NCBI RefSeq assembly: GCF_038022665.1
Contig: NZ_CP150629.1
Location: forward strand, 2,772,480-2,836,479
DNA from: Methanolobus sp. WCC4
GTDB lineage: Archaea > Halobacteriota > Methanosarcinia > Methanosarcinales > Methanosarcinaceae
DNA: 64,000 bases
Direction: 5' to 3'
Shown one piece after another: positions 17,568-26,740 of the stretch. Position 1 is the first letter of the stretch. Each line of letters starts with the position of its first letter. The notes below the pieces were generated by a model. It saw nothing but the letters and a program-made list of their open reading frames with translations. It was not told where the DNA came from and searched no databases. The position numbers were made by a program, and so were the translations under genes.

Positions 17568-17801
17568 ATGTATAATGCTACACTGAACACTACACTCGTA
17601 CAATATGGGAATGATTTCCTGATATCAAATGATCAGGTCTTTCTTTCCCATGCTTTTACTATGGAATACCTGAAGGTAATAATCTTCATGTTCCTGGTAG
17701 GTTTTGTCATGGGGTTAGGCCTGACTTCTATACTCCTGATCTATTCAGATGAGATAAAAGGAAAGATCAGTCATGTTAGAATGAAGTATGTTAATGTGTA
17801 A
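17568..17801 (+). CDS. 77-residue single-TM protein downstream of Zot
   Basis: About 30 polar N-terminal residues, then a strong TM (LKVIIFMFLVGFVMGLGLTS, about 34-56) and a basic cytoplasmic tail KGKISHVRMKYVNV. It is the gene nearest to the Zot ATPase and offers the membrane segment missing from it (inference). Not otherwise recognised. Confidence 0.55.
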   Translation: MYNATLNTTLVQYGNDFLISNDQVFLSHAFTMEYLKVIIFMFLVGFVMGLGLTSILLIYSDEIKGKISHVRMKYVNV

Positions 17802-17898
17802 TTGTCCTTGTTGCACAGCTACACCATTTAATCATGAAGCTCTAGAACAGATTGATAAATATGTGATTCTTTGGCTAGGTGAAAATGTAAATAAATGA
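17788..17898 (+). CDS. Possible 36-residue Cys-rich protein
   Basis: Overlaps the preceding gene by 14 nt. MLMCNCPCCTATPFNHEALE contains four Cys in CNCPCC, a compact metal-binding look. It ends 80 nt before the SIR2 gene. Weak evidence beyond composition. Confidence 0.3.
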   Translation: MLMCNCPCCTATPFNHEALEQIDKYVILWLGENVNK

Positions 17899-17980
17899 AT
17901 TACAGTAGATTATATGATACTATAACAAATAGTTATATATTAACAGCAACTTTTTTTATGAAAATAGATAGGGATCATCA

Positions 17981-19540
17981 ATGGAATCGGATATCAAAAA
18001 TGCACTTAGTAATCATTTTCAACAACTACCATCCTCTCCTTTTTTGTTTGTAGGTTCTGGTTTTTCCAGACGATATATAGGTTTAGAAGGATGGGAAGAG
18101 CTTTTGAGGCTTTTTTGTAAAAAACTAGATAAGCCTTATAAATATTACGTTTCAATTTCTGATGGTACATTACAAGATGTTGCGACACAAATGTCCCCAG
18201 ACTTTAATAATATGTGGTGGTCATCTCCTGATTTTAAAGAGGAAAGAGAACTATATACGAATCATATTTCTGGTCAATCTTCTGCTCTCAAAATCTCAAT
18301 TGCAAACTATATTAAAACGCTTACTGTGGATGAGATATCAGATTCTATGCTAAAAACTGAGATTGATTTACTGACAAACTCTAACATAGATGGTATTATA
18401 ACTACAAATTGGGATATCTTTCTAGAGCATCTCTTCCCAGAATATAAGGTTTATGTTGGACAAGAGGAACTCATAAGTTCATCTCCCCTTTCAATAGCTG
18501 AAATATATAAAATCCATGGATGTGTTTCTAGTCCTAATAGCTTGGTTTTGAATAGTTCAGATTACGAAGAGTTTAACAAAAAAAATGCATATCTTGCAGC
18601 TAAATTAATCACATTATTTATTGAACATCCAATTATTTTCATAGGCTATTCATTAAGTGATTCTAATATTGTTGACTTATTAAACTCTATAGTAAATTGT
18701 CTTACAGAAAGTGGGCTTGAAAAACTTAAAAATAACCTAATATTTGTTCAACGTCTAAAACCAGGAAGAGTTGAAGGTATTTCAGATACTATAATGGCAT
18801 TAGATGGTGTCAATCTTCCAATAAAGAGTGTAACTACAAGCAGTTTTGTTCCTGTGTACGAAGCAATTGGAACTATTGAAAGAAAAATACCTGCAAATAT
18901 TTTGCGTCATTGTAAAGACCAATTTTATACTTTGATAAAAGATAATGATCCTAATGGACAATTATCTGTTATTGACTATGACAATATTGAAAATTATGAT
19001 GATATTCAGTTTTTTGCAGGAATTGGTGTTTCAGATATAGTCTCTAACTTGGGTTATAGATCTATAAAAGCAGATGATATGTTCTTTGATTGGTTTGATG
19101 GTTCTGGTAATTTTGATTCCGACCAAATAATTGCAAATACTATTCCACAATTAAAGCCCGGTAGGTCATACCTACCAATCTATAAGTATTTGCATGATAG
19201 TGGTATTTGTTCTTATTCCGATTATGTGGCTTCAGATTTAGATTTTGAAAGTCTCCTAGCTCAAAATCATGAAAAATATCAAACTTCCCAAAAGAAGAGA
19301 AGTTATGAATTACATGCTCAAAATAAAACATTAGCACAAATCATTGATGAATTCGACGCAGATAAAGCATGTACCTATATTCCATTCTTGCCTACAGATC
19401 AGATTAATATTGATGTTCTTGTAGAATTCCTTGATGCAAACAGGCATCTAATAGAGCATAACACTCATAAAACTTATTATAGAAAGATGATCTGCTTGGC
19501 AGATTACCTTAAATATGGGTGGCCAACAACTGCAGCATGA
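17981..19540 (+). CDS. SIR2-domain protein, probable NAD-dependent antiviral effector (cargo)
   Basis: A 519-residue protein. The N-terminal SIR2 fold shows FLFVGSGFSRRY (Gly25-Ser-Gly27 nucleotide loop), GIITTNWD (141-145), YKIHGC with the likely catalytic His179, and FIGYSLSDSN (221-229). This SIR2_2-type domain is known in prokaryotic defence systems (NADase effectors such as those of DSR and Thoeris). The C-terminal ~220 residues are not recognised and may be the sensor. The gene is AT-rich with its own TATA-like promoter (about 17931-17940) and is followed by a strong hairpin at 19612, an independent cargo unit. Defence against competing viruses is inference. Confidence 0.78.
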   Translation: MESDIKNALSNHFQQLPSSPFLFVGSGFSRRYIGLEGWEELLRLFCKKLDKPYKYYVSISDGTLQDVATQMSPDFNNMWWSSPDFKEERELYTNHISGQSSALKISIANYIKTLTVDEISDSMLKTEIDLLTNSNIDGIITTNWDIFLEHLFPEYKVYVGQEELISSSPLSIAEIYKIHGCVSSPNSLVLNSSDYEEFNKKNAYLAAKLITLFIEHPIIFIGYSLSDSNIVDLLNSIVNCLTESGLEKLKNNLIFVQRLKPGRVEGISDTIMALDGVNLPIKSVTTSSFVPVYEAIGTIERKIPANILRHCKDQFYTLIKDNDPNGQLSVIDYDNIENYDDIQFFAGIGVSDIVSNLGYRSIKADDMFFDWFDGSGNFDSDQIIANTIPQLKPGRSYLPIYKYLHDSGICSYSDYVASDLDFESLLAQNHEKYQTSQKKRSYELHAQNKTLAQIIDEFDADKACTYIPFLPTDQINIDVLVEFLDANRHLIEHNTHKTYYRKMICLADYLKYGWPTTAA

Positions 19541-19766
19541 ATTTACTATAAAAGTAACATATTTTTATTTTTTATAATGTTGTCGCAAGAAAAATAGTTC
19601 AGTGCTCATGAGGGAGCCAGGCTTCAGCCTGGCTCCCCTATGCTCCTTATACCGAAGGATAATGCGACGTATAGATGATTGGTTATTTCAATTAAATAAC
19701 AAGTTTTTTATTTGTTGTGTATGTTGATTTAAATATAGAAGTTTTTAAAACGTTATGGCATAGAAA
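19541..19766. terminator. Strong hairpin (19612-19637) after the SIR2 gene, then a promoter
   Basis: Perfect 11-bp arms, gggagccaggc (19612-19622) and gcctggctccc (19627-19637), with a ttca loop; GC-rich against AT-rich flanks. It looks like a bacterial-type terminator stem without a T-run. A TATA-like stretch (about 19730, gatttaaatatag) precedes the next gene. No gene is seen in the 225 nt. Confidence 0.6.
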
Positions 19767-20828
19767 ATGATTAAATGGTTTTGTTCTTTTAGGAAAATAA
19801 TAGCTATTTTGACTATACTATTAATTTTTACTTTGTTTTGTTTTTCTGCAAATGCAAATAATTCTACGCCTATTAATGAATCAAAAACTGTGAGTGGAGT
19901 ATTAAATGAATCCATAGTTGATTCAATAGATAATAATACTGATTCTGCAAATAATTCTTCAATTTTACAACCTGATACATCTGAATCTCAGGGCAATATT
20001 GAAAATAGCAATTTTTGGACAGAAAATACTATTAATATGGCTACTTTTCTAACATCTATTGTTTCTCTTTTTACTTTGTATGAATTAAGAAAACAACGCA
20101 ACTTATCAAGTACTCCAAATATTCATGCTATATCAGAAAAAATGGTTGTTGAAGCAACATCTACTCCGCTAGGATCTTTTGATGGAGAACTCGTTCTTGA
20201 TTTAAAATGCAATTTATTCAAAATTCCTGAATATGAATTCATACCTATTTACAAAATTCCACTGAAAATAATCAATACTGGTTCAAGTCCTGCCATAGAT
20301 GTAAAAATAACCTGGAACTATGATTATGAAACTTTAAAGAAAACAGCATCTGACTTCAATAAATTAAGACCTAATTTTAAATGTAGACTTGCAAGGAAAT
20401 TTATAGATATTAGTTCAATTGATGGAAAATATAATTCAACTTACTTGACAGAATATAATTTTTCAGAACTTGGATATTTACTTCCTTTTTCAAGCGAGCA
20501 TGAGGAAATTACAGTAAACATGCCTAGAATTATTTCTGTATATCTTATTTTGAACTTAAATGCGATAACAAAATCAAATCTTGATCAGGATATTATTATT
20601 CACCCTTTGGACATAGTTATTGAATATTACGATAATCTAAACATATTCCATAAAGAAAACTATATTATGAAATTTAATCCCATGTTAGTAACTTCTAATA
20701 TTATAAAAGGTAAAAATGGGGAAAATATTGAAAATTTTAATAATATTAAATTCCTTATAGAATTGCAGAAAGTTAAAAAAAGCAAAATTTGGAAGAAAAA
20801 GATTGAACAAGTATTTAACATAAATTGA
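19767..20828 (+). CDS. Unknown single-TM protein with C-terminal domain (cargo)
   Basis: A 353-residue, AT-rich gene. The N terminus is a signal/anchor (ILTILLIFTLFCFSANA, residues 12-30), then an Asn/Ser-rich extracytoplasmic stretch and a second hydrophobic helix (about 90-110, NMATFLTSIVSLFTLYEL). A ~240-residue domain of alternating beta strands follows (LPLKIINTGSSPAIDVKITW-like, an Ig-type pattern). Not recognised. Its N-terminal plan (signal, Asn-rich, TM) repeats that of the TPR protein of the same provirus. Placed between the SIR2 gene and the integrase, it is cargo of unknown role. Confidence 0.6.
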   Translation: MIKWFCSFRKIIAILTILLIFTLFCFSANANNSTPINESKTVSGVLNESIVDSIDNNTDSANNSSILQPDTSESQGNIENSNFWTENTINMATFLTSIVSLFTLYELRKQRNLSSTPNIHAISEKMVVEATSTPLGSFDGELVLDLKCNLFKIPEYEFIPIYKIPLKIINTGSSPAIDVKITWNYDYETLKKTASDFNKLRPNFKCRLARKFIDISSIDGKYNSTYLTEYNFSELGYLLPFSSEHEEITVNMPRIISVYLILNLNAITKSNLDQDIIIHPLDIVIEYYDNLNIFHKENYIMKFNPMLVTSNIIKGKNGENIENFNNIKFLIELQKVKKSKIWKKKIEQVFNIN

Positions 20829-20865
20829 TATAATCATTGATTAACATGTCAGCAATTACATATTG

Positions 20866-21771
20866 CTATCTTGTTAATTCCGGAACACAAGACAGATATT
20901 CTTTCCTCACAAGTTCCGGGTCAAATTCCAGGTAATTATTAGCCCAGGTCTTTTTCTTTAATGAATCTCCCCTGAGCCATTTGATATAAACTTCCTGCAT
21001 CCCTGCTCTCTGCATCTGAGTGGTGAAAAAACCACGCAGACAATGAGAAGTTAAACGAGTGTGTAAAGGTCCGTGATGATCGTGTAAGCCTAAAGGTTTA
21101 GCATAGTGTTGGATAACTGCATTAACGTAGTCCTTGTGTATCCTGTAACCTGTTGTTGAGATCCACAAATAATCTGATCTTGGTTTCTGTTCTTCTCTCC
21201 AGATCAAGTACTGTTCGAGCAGATCATGTAATTCTTGATCAATAAAACCTATCCTTACCTTACGTTTCTTTTTAGATGGCCAGTATATCATATCTTTTCT
21301 AAGATCGATATCATCCTTCTTGAGTGCCAGGAACTCACCCTTTCGACCTGCAGTTTTAGCCAGGAACGTTACAATAGTTCTTTCTAATACGGATTCGTGT
21401 TCTATACTCGCTATCAATTGCCTCATTTCACGTAGTTCTGGTATTTGCCTGGACTCTGGCATTTCAGGCTGATTAAGATATCTTTTCCTGATCTGGCCTA
21501 CTGGGTTCACTCGTATCTTTTCGCAGAACAGCAAATAATCAAATAAGCCCGATATAGCTGCAAAATCACGTTTGATAGTACCTACTGTAATATCCTTAGT
21601 TTGCAGATGGCCTAAATAATCAAGTATCTCGTGTTTCGTGCATTTTGTCGGGTCTGGATACTCATCAAGGAACCTTTTTACACTGCCTCTGTAAGTTTGA
21701 ACTGTGCGCAACTCTAGTCCTCTGAGCTCACAATCCCTTACAAATTCATTAATTAGATCAATTTGCACCAT
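20866..21771 (-). CDS. Tyrosine integrase of provirus 1
   Basis: A 301-residue protein with an N-terminal SAM-like domain (residues 1-95) and a catalytic domain. Visible catalytic parts: AKTAGRKGEFLALK (Arg I), the HxxR box SHCLRGFFTTQ, and the C-terminal WLRGDS...NNYLEFD with the nucleophilic Tyr. It ends toward the interior and starts about 140 nt from the tRNA-Gly gene, the usual arrangement for integration at a tRNA 3' end. It should catalyse recombination between the 15-bp repeats and appears intact. Confidence 0.88.
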   Translation of the reverse strand: MVQIDLINEFVRDCELRGLELRTVQTYRGSVKRFLDEYPDPTKCTKHEILDYLGHLQTKDITVGTIKRDFAAISGLFDYLLFCEKIRVNPVGQIRKRYLNQPEMPESRQIPELREMRQLIASIEHESVLERTIVTFLAKTAGRKGEFLALKKDDIDLRKDMIYWPSKKKRKVRIGFIDQELHDLLEQYLIWREEQKPRSDYLWISTTGYRIHKDYVNAVIQHYAKPLGLHDHHGPLHTRLTSHCLRGFFTTQMQRAGMQEVYIKWLRGDSLKKKTWANNYLEFDPELVRKEYLSCVPELTR

Positions 21772-21911
21772 CTAAATGAAAATTAAAAAGAATTAACATA
21801 TAAAAATTGACTTTCTATAGATTCTATATAGGTAAATAAAGTACTTTCAACTACATAAAATTATAAAAAGTGTAAACTGCTTAGATTAACAGTGTAAGAA
21901 AAAAAGGAAAG

Positions 21912-21985
21912 ATGCGCCGACCGGGATTCGAACCCGGGTTTAAGGCTTGGAAGGCCTCAGTCATAGCCACTAAACCACCAGCGCA
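21912..21985 (-). tRNA. tRNA-Gly(UCC)
   Basis: The reverse-strand cloverleaf reads TGCGCTG/CGGCGCA for the acceptor stem and GAGGC/GCCTT for the anticodon stem, with loop CTTCCAA giving anticodon TCC. The T-arm CCGGG-TTCGAAT-CCCGG is perfect. CCA is not encoded. Its 3' 15 nt form the provirus attachment site, so the present 3' end was contributed by the virus. Confidence 0.92.
21913..21927. repeat. Proximal attachment site (attR) of provirus 1
   Basis: The 15-bp repeat equal to 9649-9663, lying in the acceptor stem and T-arm of tRNA-Gly. Confidence 0.8.
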
Positions 21986-22090
21986 CGATGGACAATCCAA
22001 TACACTGCTTTTACAAATATAATCTTTTCGCTTGATAATGAATCTTGCAAGGCATCCTATATAAATCGGGACGACATTCAACAATATCTA

Positions 22091-23113
22091 ATGAGCCAGG
22101 GAACAGATATTGCCATACGGACAGAGAGCATCAACAAGACTTTCGAGCAGGTAACTGCCGTGAAGGATATCAGCATCACGGTTGAGAAAGGCGAGCTTTT
22201 CGGGTTGCTCGGACCCAATGGAGCAGGGAAATCCACACTCATAGGCATGCTGTCCACCATGATAAGACCCACCGGCGGGAATGCGGAGGTCTGGGGATAT
22301 GACATACGTTCGCAGTCCACAGAGGTGCGCATGTCCATCGGGGTCGTGTTCCAGGGCACCACCCTTGACCAGAAGCTTACAGGGCGCGAGAACCTTGACA
22401 TCCATGGAAGACTCTACGGACTCGGGAAAAAAGAACGCCATGAGCGCATCCATGAAGTGCTGGAACTCGTGGAGCTCAGCGACTGGGCTGACGAGATCGT
22501 ACAGAAGTACTCAGGCGGAATGATGCGCAGGCTTGAGATCGCAAGGGGACTCATGCATCATCCTGACGTGCTCTTCCTTGACGAACCCACACTGGGACTC
22601 GACCCCCAGACAAGGAACCACATCTGGGAATACATCAAAAAGCTCAATCAGGAAAAGAACATCACAATGGTGCTCACCACACACTACATGGAAGAGGCCG
22701 ACATGCTCTGCAACCGAATCGCCATCATCGACCACGGCATGATAATCGCAGAAGGCACCCCCGCAGAGCTCAAGGCCGAACTCGGCGGGGACATCATCAC
22801 CCTGAACTTCAAGAGCGAGAACGAGGCTGCAAAGATGCTGGAACACTACAGCGACCGCGACTCTAGCACAAAGGAGATAACGACCGATGGCACATCAATC
22901 CGCATAACCGCCACCGACGGCGAGCGGACCATACCCGAGCTCATAAGGATTAGCACCGAACTCGACCTTCACATCGAATCCGTCAACCTGAGAAAACCAA
23001 CCCTCGATGACGTATTCCTTCACCACACCGGCAAGAACATAAGATACTCCGGCCCCGAGGACCGGAAAAGAAAACGTGGTATCCGGCGCATGGGCCGCCA
23101 CCCTAGAAAATAA
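22091..23113 (+). CDS. ABC transporter ATPase, drug-resistance (DrrA-like) family, no partner permease nearby
   Basis: A 340-residue ATPase. Walker A GPNGAGKS, Q-loop region, signature YSGGMMRRLEIARGL, Walker B LFLDEPTLGLD, and switch His in LTTHYMEEAD. The post-NBD extension (about 230-315) with RKPTLDDVFLHHTGKN is typical of DrrA/NodI/CcmA-type exporters. The C terminus is unusually basic (RKRKRGIRRMGRHPRK). No membrane permease lies on either side: uvrB converges from the right and the provirus lies left. It either pairs with a permease elsewhere or the permease was lost or separated when the provirus inserted. Confidence 0.88.
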   Translation: MSQGTDIAIRTESINKTFEQVTAVKDISITVEKGELFGLLGPNGAGKSTLIGMLSTMIRPTGGNAEVWGYDIRSQSTEVRMSIGVVFQGTTLDQKLTGRENLDIHGRLYGLGKKERHERIHEVLELVELSDWADEIVQKYSGGMMRRLEIARGLMHHPDVLFLDEPTLGLDPQTRNHIWEYIKKLNQEKNITMVLTTHYMEEADMLCNRIAIIDHGMIIAEGTPAELKAELGGDIITLNFKSENEAAKMLEHYSDRDSSTKEITTDGTSIRITATDGERTIPELIRISTELDLHIESVNLRKPTLDDVFLHHTGKNIRYSGPEDRKRKRGIRRMGRHPRK

Positions 23114-23120
23114 AGCTGAT

Positions 23121-25103
23121 TCAAAGAGAATACTGTTCCCGGAGTTCCTTTATCCTGTCACGAAGCTCCGCCGCCCTCTCGAATTCAAGATTCTTCGCCG
23201 CAAGGTGCATATCAGCCTCAAGGTCGATGATGATATCCGCAACCTCACGCACCGATGCATCCTCGGCAATGGCCATGACACCTGAAGCAGCCTGATACTT
23301 CTCACCCTCGATAAGTTCCTTCTGCAAAGCCTTTTGGATGGTGGTCGGCGTGATTCCGTGCTCCTCGTTGAACTCCATCTGAAGCTTCCTACGCCTCTCT
23401 GTCTCACCGATGGCTCGCTCCATGGAACCCGTCATATTATCCGCATACAGGATGACACGCCCCTCTGAATTTCTCGAGGCACGCCCGATGGTCTGGATGA
23501 GCGACCTCTCCGAACGCAGGAAACCCTCCTTGTCCGCATCCAGTATAGCCACGAAGGCAACCTCCGGGATATCAAGTCCCTCTCGCAGCAGGTTGATACC
23601 CACAAGCACATCGAAATCCCCCTTCCTCAGACCCCTGACAATCTGCGCCCTTTCAAGCGTATCGATATCCGAGTGCATATACCGTACCTTGATACCGAGT
23701 TCCAGCAGATAGTCCGTAAGGTCCTCTGCCATCCTCTTGGTCAGCGTGGTCACAAGCGTCCTGAAACCCTCAGCCGTCACCTTGCGTATCTCACCCATAA
23801 GGTCATCCACCTGATTCTCTACAGGCCTGATCTGCACCTCAGGATCCACAAGACCTGTAGGACGAATGATCTGCTCCACCACAGCCCTGCTTTTCTCAAG
23901 CTCATACTCCGCAGGAGTCGCCGATACATAGATCACATCATTTATCCGGCGCTCGAACTCATCATAGCGAAGCGGCCTGTTGTCCAGTGCTGAAGGCAAC
24001 CTGAAACCATACTCCACCAGCGACTGTTTCCTTGCCCTGTCACCATTGTGCATTCCCCTGACCTGTGGGATCGTCACATGGGACTCATCTATAACAAGTA
24101 AATAATCATCAGGGAAGAAATCCAGCAGTGACGAAGGAGGCTCGCCGGGACGGCGGCCGTCAAAATGTCTGGAATAGTTCTCGATACCACTGCAATAACC
24201 AAGCTCCCTTACCATTTCCATATCGAACTTGACCCTCTGTTCAAGCCTCTGTGCCTCCAGAAGCCTGTTCTCAGACCTCAGTTCAGCCAGCCTGTCAACA
24301 AGCTCTGCCTCAATGGTCTTGAGCGCACCCTCGATATACTCATCAGGCATGACGAAATGCTTTGCAGGATATATACCGATACTCTCACCCGCAAGCACCT
24401 CTTCCAGCACCTTACCAGTCACCGGGTCGAAGTACGCGATCCTGTCAACCTCATCCCCGAACAGCTCGATACGAATCCCGTTGTTCTCCTGCGCCGGGAA
24501 GATCTCTATGGTATCCCCACGCAAGCGGAACGTACCCTGTGTGAAATCAATGTCGTTCCTCTCATACTGTATGTTGATAAGTGACTCAAGGAACTCCGAC
24601 CGGTCGATCTCCATGCCCGGTGTCAGCATAACTGACATAGCCCTCCACTCATCAGGTGAACCCAGGTTGTAGATACATGATACACTGGAGACCACAATGA
24701 CATCCTTGCGTTCCAGCAGGGATTTTGTAGCCGAAAGCCTCAGACGGTCGATCTCCTCATTGACGGATGCATCCTTCTCAATGTAAGTGTCCGTTGTCGG
24801 CAGGTATGCCTCAGGCTGATAGTAATCATAATAACTGACGAAATATTCCACCGCATTGTCAGGGAAGAACTCACGGAACTCCGAGAAGAGCTGTGCTGCA
24901 AGAGTCTTATTGTGAGCTATCACAAGGGTCGGCTTCTGCACGTTCTGTATCACATTGGCTATGGTGAACGTCTTCCCCGAACCTGTCACACCAAGCAATG
25001 TCTGGTGTTTCTTCCCCGCCAGCATGCCTTCGGTAAGTTGGGCGATCGCCTTGGGCTGGTCACCCTTCGGACTGTATTCAGAGACTAGTTTGAACGGACG
25101 CAT
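23121..25103 (-). CDS. uvrB: Excinuclease ABC subunit B
   Basis: A 660-residue protein from the ATG giving [20 protein letters not shown], the canonical UvrB start; upstream in-frame codons would add 13 unconserved residues. Visible: Walker A GVTGSGKT, the [10 protein letters not shown] beta-hairpin that clamps DNA, DESH helicase box, motif V/VI ([19 protein letters not shown] and [12 protein letters not shown]), and the C-terminal UVR motif ([20 protein letters not shown]). It loads UvrC at damaged DNA handed over by UvrA. Methanosarcinales carry bacterial-type UvrABC, presumably by ancient transfer. uvrA and uvrC are not in this window. Its 3' end lies 8 nt from the convergent ABC gene. Confidence 0.96.
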   Translation of the reverse strand: MRPFKLVSEYSPKGDQPKAIAQLTEGMLAGKKHQTLLGVTGSGKTFTIANVIQNVQKPTLVIAHNKTLAAQLFSEFREFFPDNAVEYFVSYYDYYQPEAYLPTTDTYIEKDASVNEEIDRLRLSATKSLLERKDVIVVSSVSCIYNLGSPDEWRAMSVMLTPGMEIDRSEFLESLINIQYERNDIDFTQGTFRLRGDTIEIFPAQENNGIRIELFGDEVDRIAYFDPVTGKVLEEVLAGESIGIYPAKHFVMPDEYIEGALKTIEAELVDRLAELRSENRLLEAQRLEQRVKFDMEMVRELGYCSGIENYSRHFDGRRPGEPPSSLLDFFPDDYLLVIDESHVTIPQVRGMHNGDRARKQSLVEYGFRLPSALDNRPLRYDEFERRINDVIYVSATPAEYELEKSRAVVEQIIRPTGLVDPEVQIRPVENQVDDLMGEIRKVTAEGFRTLVTTLTKRMAEDLTDYLLELGIKVRYMHSDIDTLERAQIVRGLRKGDFDVLVGINLLREGLDIPEVAFVAILDADKEGFLRSERSLIQTIGRASRNSEGRVILYADNMTGSMERAIGETERRRKLQMEFNEEHGITPTTIQKALQKELIEGEKYQAASGVMAIAEDASVREVADIIIDLEADMHLAAKNLEFERAAELRDRIKELREQYSL

Positions 25104-25245
25104 CAATACCTTATTGGACCAAACGTGTATAAACGTATTCACAACCCCGATGCATGCGTATTACAGTCTTCGCGACAGCCATGCACATAGTCACAGGATC
25201 ACAGCTTAACCACAGTGTTTCAGACGATATGAAAAGCTCATGACA

Positions 25246-25575
25246 TCAGAACAGCAGGAAATACAACAACATAAGGATAATAGCCAGAATGATAAGGGTC
25301 TGAGCACTCTTGTTGTCCGACCCAATGATAATAGGGATCGGACCAAGCATTATGATGCCACCACCCCTGACATCCGTCCTGTTGTTCATCTGATTGGGTT
25401 CTGCCCCGGGGCCCGCAGCCTGCGAAGAGACACCAGAACCCTCAGATGATGAACGATATCCACGACCATCACGATCTTCCGAGCCGCCTGTTCCGAAGAA
25501 ACCGGATGCAAATATCAGCAAAATACCTGTGAATATCATGAGTATGCCGACGGTAACAAGAAAAATACCGACCAT
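25246..25575 (-). CDS. TIGR00304-family membrane protein
   Basis: 109 residues: TM1 (FLVTVGILMIFTGILLIFAS), a Gly/Ser-rich loop, the family motif GGIIMLGPIPIIIGSDN, and a C-terminal TM (TLIILAIILMLLYFLLF). The family is small, archaeal and functionally uncharacterised. It starts at the base where its paralogue ends, forming a two-gene unit. Confidence 0.75.
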   Translation of the reverse strand: MVGIFLVTVGILMIFTGILLIFASGFFGTGGSEDRDGRGYRSSSEGSGVSSQAAGPGAEPNQMNNRTDVRGGGIIMLGPIPIIIGSDNKSAQTLIILAIILMLLYFLLF

Positions 25576-25808
25576 CAGAGCCGCCTCCTTACAAGAAGAT
25601 ATATCACAGCAATAAGTGCACCTGCCCAGAACATCGATGATGTGATCTCAGGAGACGAACCGAAAGCTATCGGGATAGGACCTATGAGAATAACCCCTCC
25701 AAAGTCGCCACTACCGGAGAAGGACGAGCTGACCATCCCCATAATAACAAAGATGAATCCCAGAAATATAAGGATAAAACCTGATTTGAGGAAATCCTGC
25801 TGGCGCAT
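25575..25808 (-). CDS. TIGR00304-family membrane protein, shorter paralogue
   Basis: 77 residues with the same plan: TM (GFILIFLGFIFVIMGMVSSS), motif GGVILIGPIPIAFGSSPE, C-terminal TM ending LLVRRRL. Adjacent duplication with the 25246-25575 gene; one base shared between stop and start. Function unknown. Confidence 0.75.
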   Translation of the reverse strand: MRQQDFLKSGFILIFLGFIFVIMGMVSSSFSGSGDFGGVILIGPIPIAFGSSPEITSSMFWAGALIAVIYLLVRRRL

Positions 25809-25852
25809 AGGGAATGGTATAGAAAAGATAGGTAAAAAGCCTGTTCACCTGT

Positions 25853-26740
25853 TCAGTACTGGAGCCTGTGATAAACAGGTGCTTCAGAAGCCTCTTCCAT
25901 TCTGTATGTTGACTCAGGCTCATCAGCTATGTAGCGGTATTCACGCTGGGTCCTGTTACCCCTGCGCTCAAGAAGGTTCTTGCGATACATACGGGACAGG
26001 TAGGTTGATACCGTGCTCTGTTTAATAGTGCCGTAAACCCTTTCATAGTGCTGCTGGACATCCTGGGAAGAGAACCACACACGAGGATACTCATACCTGA
26101 GGAATAGCTCCAGTCTCTCGTTTATAGTGAGAGACTCGTTCATCCTTTCCTGCAGTCTTGGCGTCCTGCGCTGCATCGGCTGCTCAGGATAGGAGGCAGC
26201 CGGCTGGGTTTGCATGTTAGGATTTACAGGTTGGTGGACCGTAGATGGAGTTTGTTGTACCGGCTGCCCATATCCATATTGTTGCTGTCCTACTGGAGGT
26301 AGGTTTGGTTGCACTAATTGTGATTGTTGATAATTCTGTTGTACAGGCTGCGGAACATAGTTCTGCGGATATTGCAGCATTTGTTGTTGCTGCAATGGTG
26401 CCTGCTGGAACTGCTGTTGCTGATACACTGGTTGGACCTGTTGCTGCGGCGGTTGTACAGGCTGGACCTGTTGTACCGGAGCGGTCTGCTGAACCGGTTG
26501 TTGTATATCCTGTTGAATAGATGGTACCGGCTGCTGAACGACCGGAACTTGATGTCCACTCTGTTCAGCTATCGGAACCTCAGAATTAGATGAAATGGAC
26601 GAAGGTTCGGTCATGGTTGCGTTCTCGTCCTCGACATCGTCCAGAACTCCCAGAAGGCGCTTTTTCCAGTGCCTGCCGGAGAATTCGGAACTTTCAATGA
26701 TCTTGCCATCGTCATCGATGATCTCAAGCCGAACCTTCAT
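25853..26740 (-). CDS. Winged-helix protein with Gln/Pro-rich linker
   Basis: 295 residues in three parts. The N-terminal ~40 residues are charged (MKVRLEIIDDDGKIIESSEF). A ~165-residue low-complexity linker is rich in Gln, Pro and Val (about 45-205). The C-terminal winged helix (about 208-280) carries WFSSQDVQQHYERVYG, IKQSTVSTYLSRM and ERRGNRTQREYRY. It probably binds DNA. A Gln-rich disordered linker is unusual in methanogens and resembles eukaryotic activation domains only in composition. It diverges from the PAN gene across a 620-nt region with a dyad that could be its operator (inference). Confidence 0.65.
   Translation of the reverse strand: MKVRLEIIDDDGKIIESSEFSGRHWKKRLLGVLDDVEDENATMTEPSSISSNSEVPIAEQSGHQVPVVQQPVPSIQQDIQQPVQQTAPVQQVQPVQPPQQQVQPVYQQQQFQQAPLQQQQMLQYPQNYVPQPVQQNYQQSQLVQPNLPPVGQQQYGYGQPVQQTPSTVHQPVNPNMQTQPAASYPEQPMQRRTPRLQERMNESLTINERLELFLRYEYPRVWFSSQDVQQHYERVYGTIKQSTVSTYLSRMYRKNLLERRGNRTQREYRYIADEPESTYRMEEASEAPVYHRLQY

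Larger units (their letters stand above)
9649..21927. mobile_element. Inovirus-like provirus integrated in tRNA-Gly(UCC)
   Basis: A 15-bp direct repeat (tgcgccgaccgggat) at 9649-9663 and 21913-21927 bounds about 12.3 kb. The right copy is the 3' end of tRNA-Gly on the minus strand, and the tyrosine integrase gene sits next to it. Gene content follows the filamentous-phage plan: HUH Rep, large secreted protein with C-terminal anchor (pIII-like), small TM proteins (pVI/pVIII-like), Zot/pI ATPase. Non-structural cargo comprises a TPR protein, a SIR2 protein and a one-TM protein. Inovirus-like proviruses in methanogens are established from metagenome/genome surveys; membership here is inference from gene order and motifs. 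The structural genes look intact. Confidence 0.82.

Noticed and set aside
26245-26593. Open frames antisense to the Gln-rich linker
   Set aside because: Low-complexity CAG/CTG-type codons open all frames; the winged-helix frame is the one with conserved domains.
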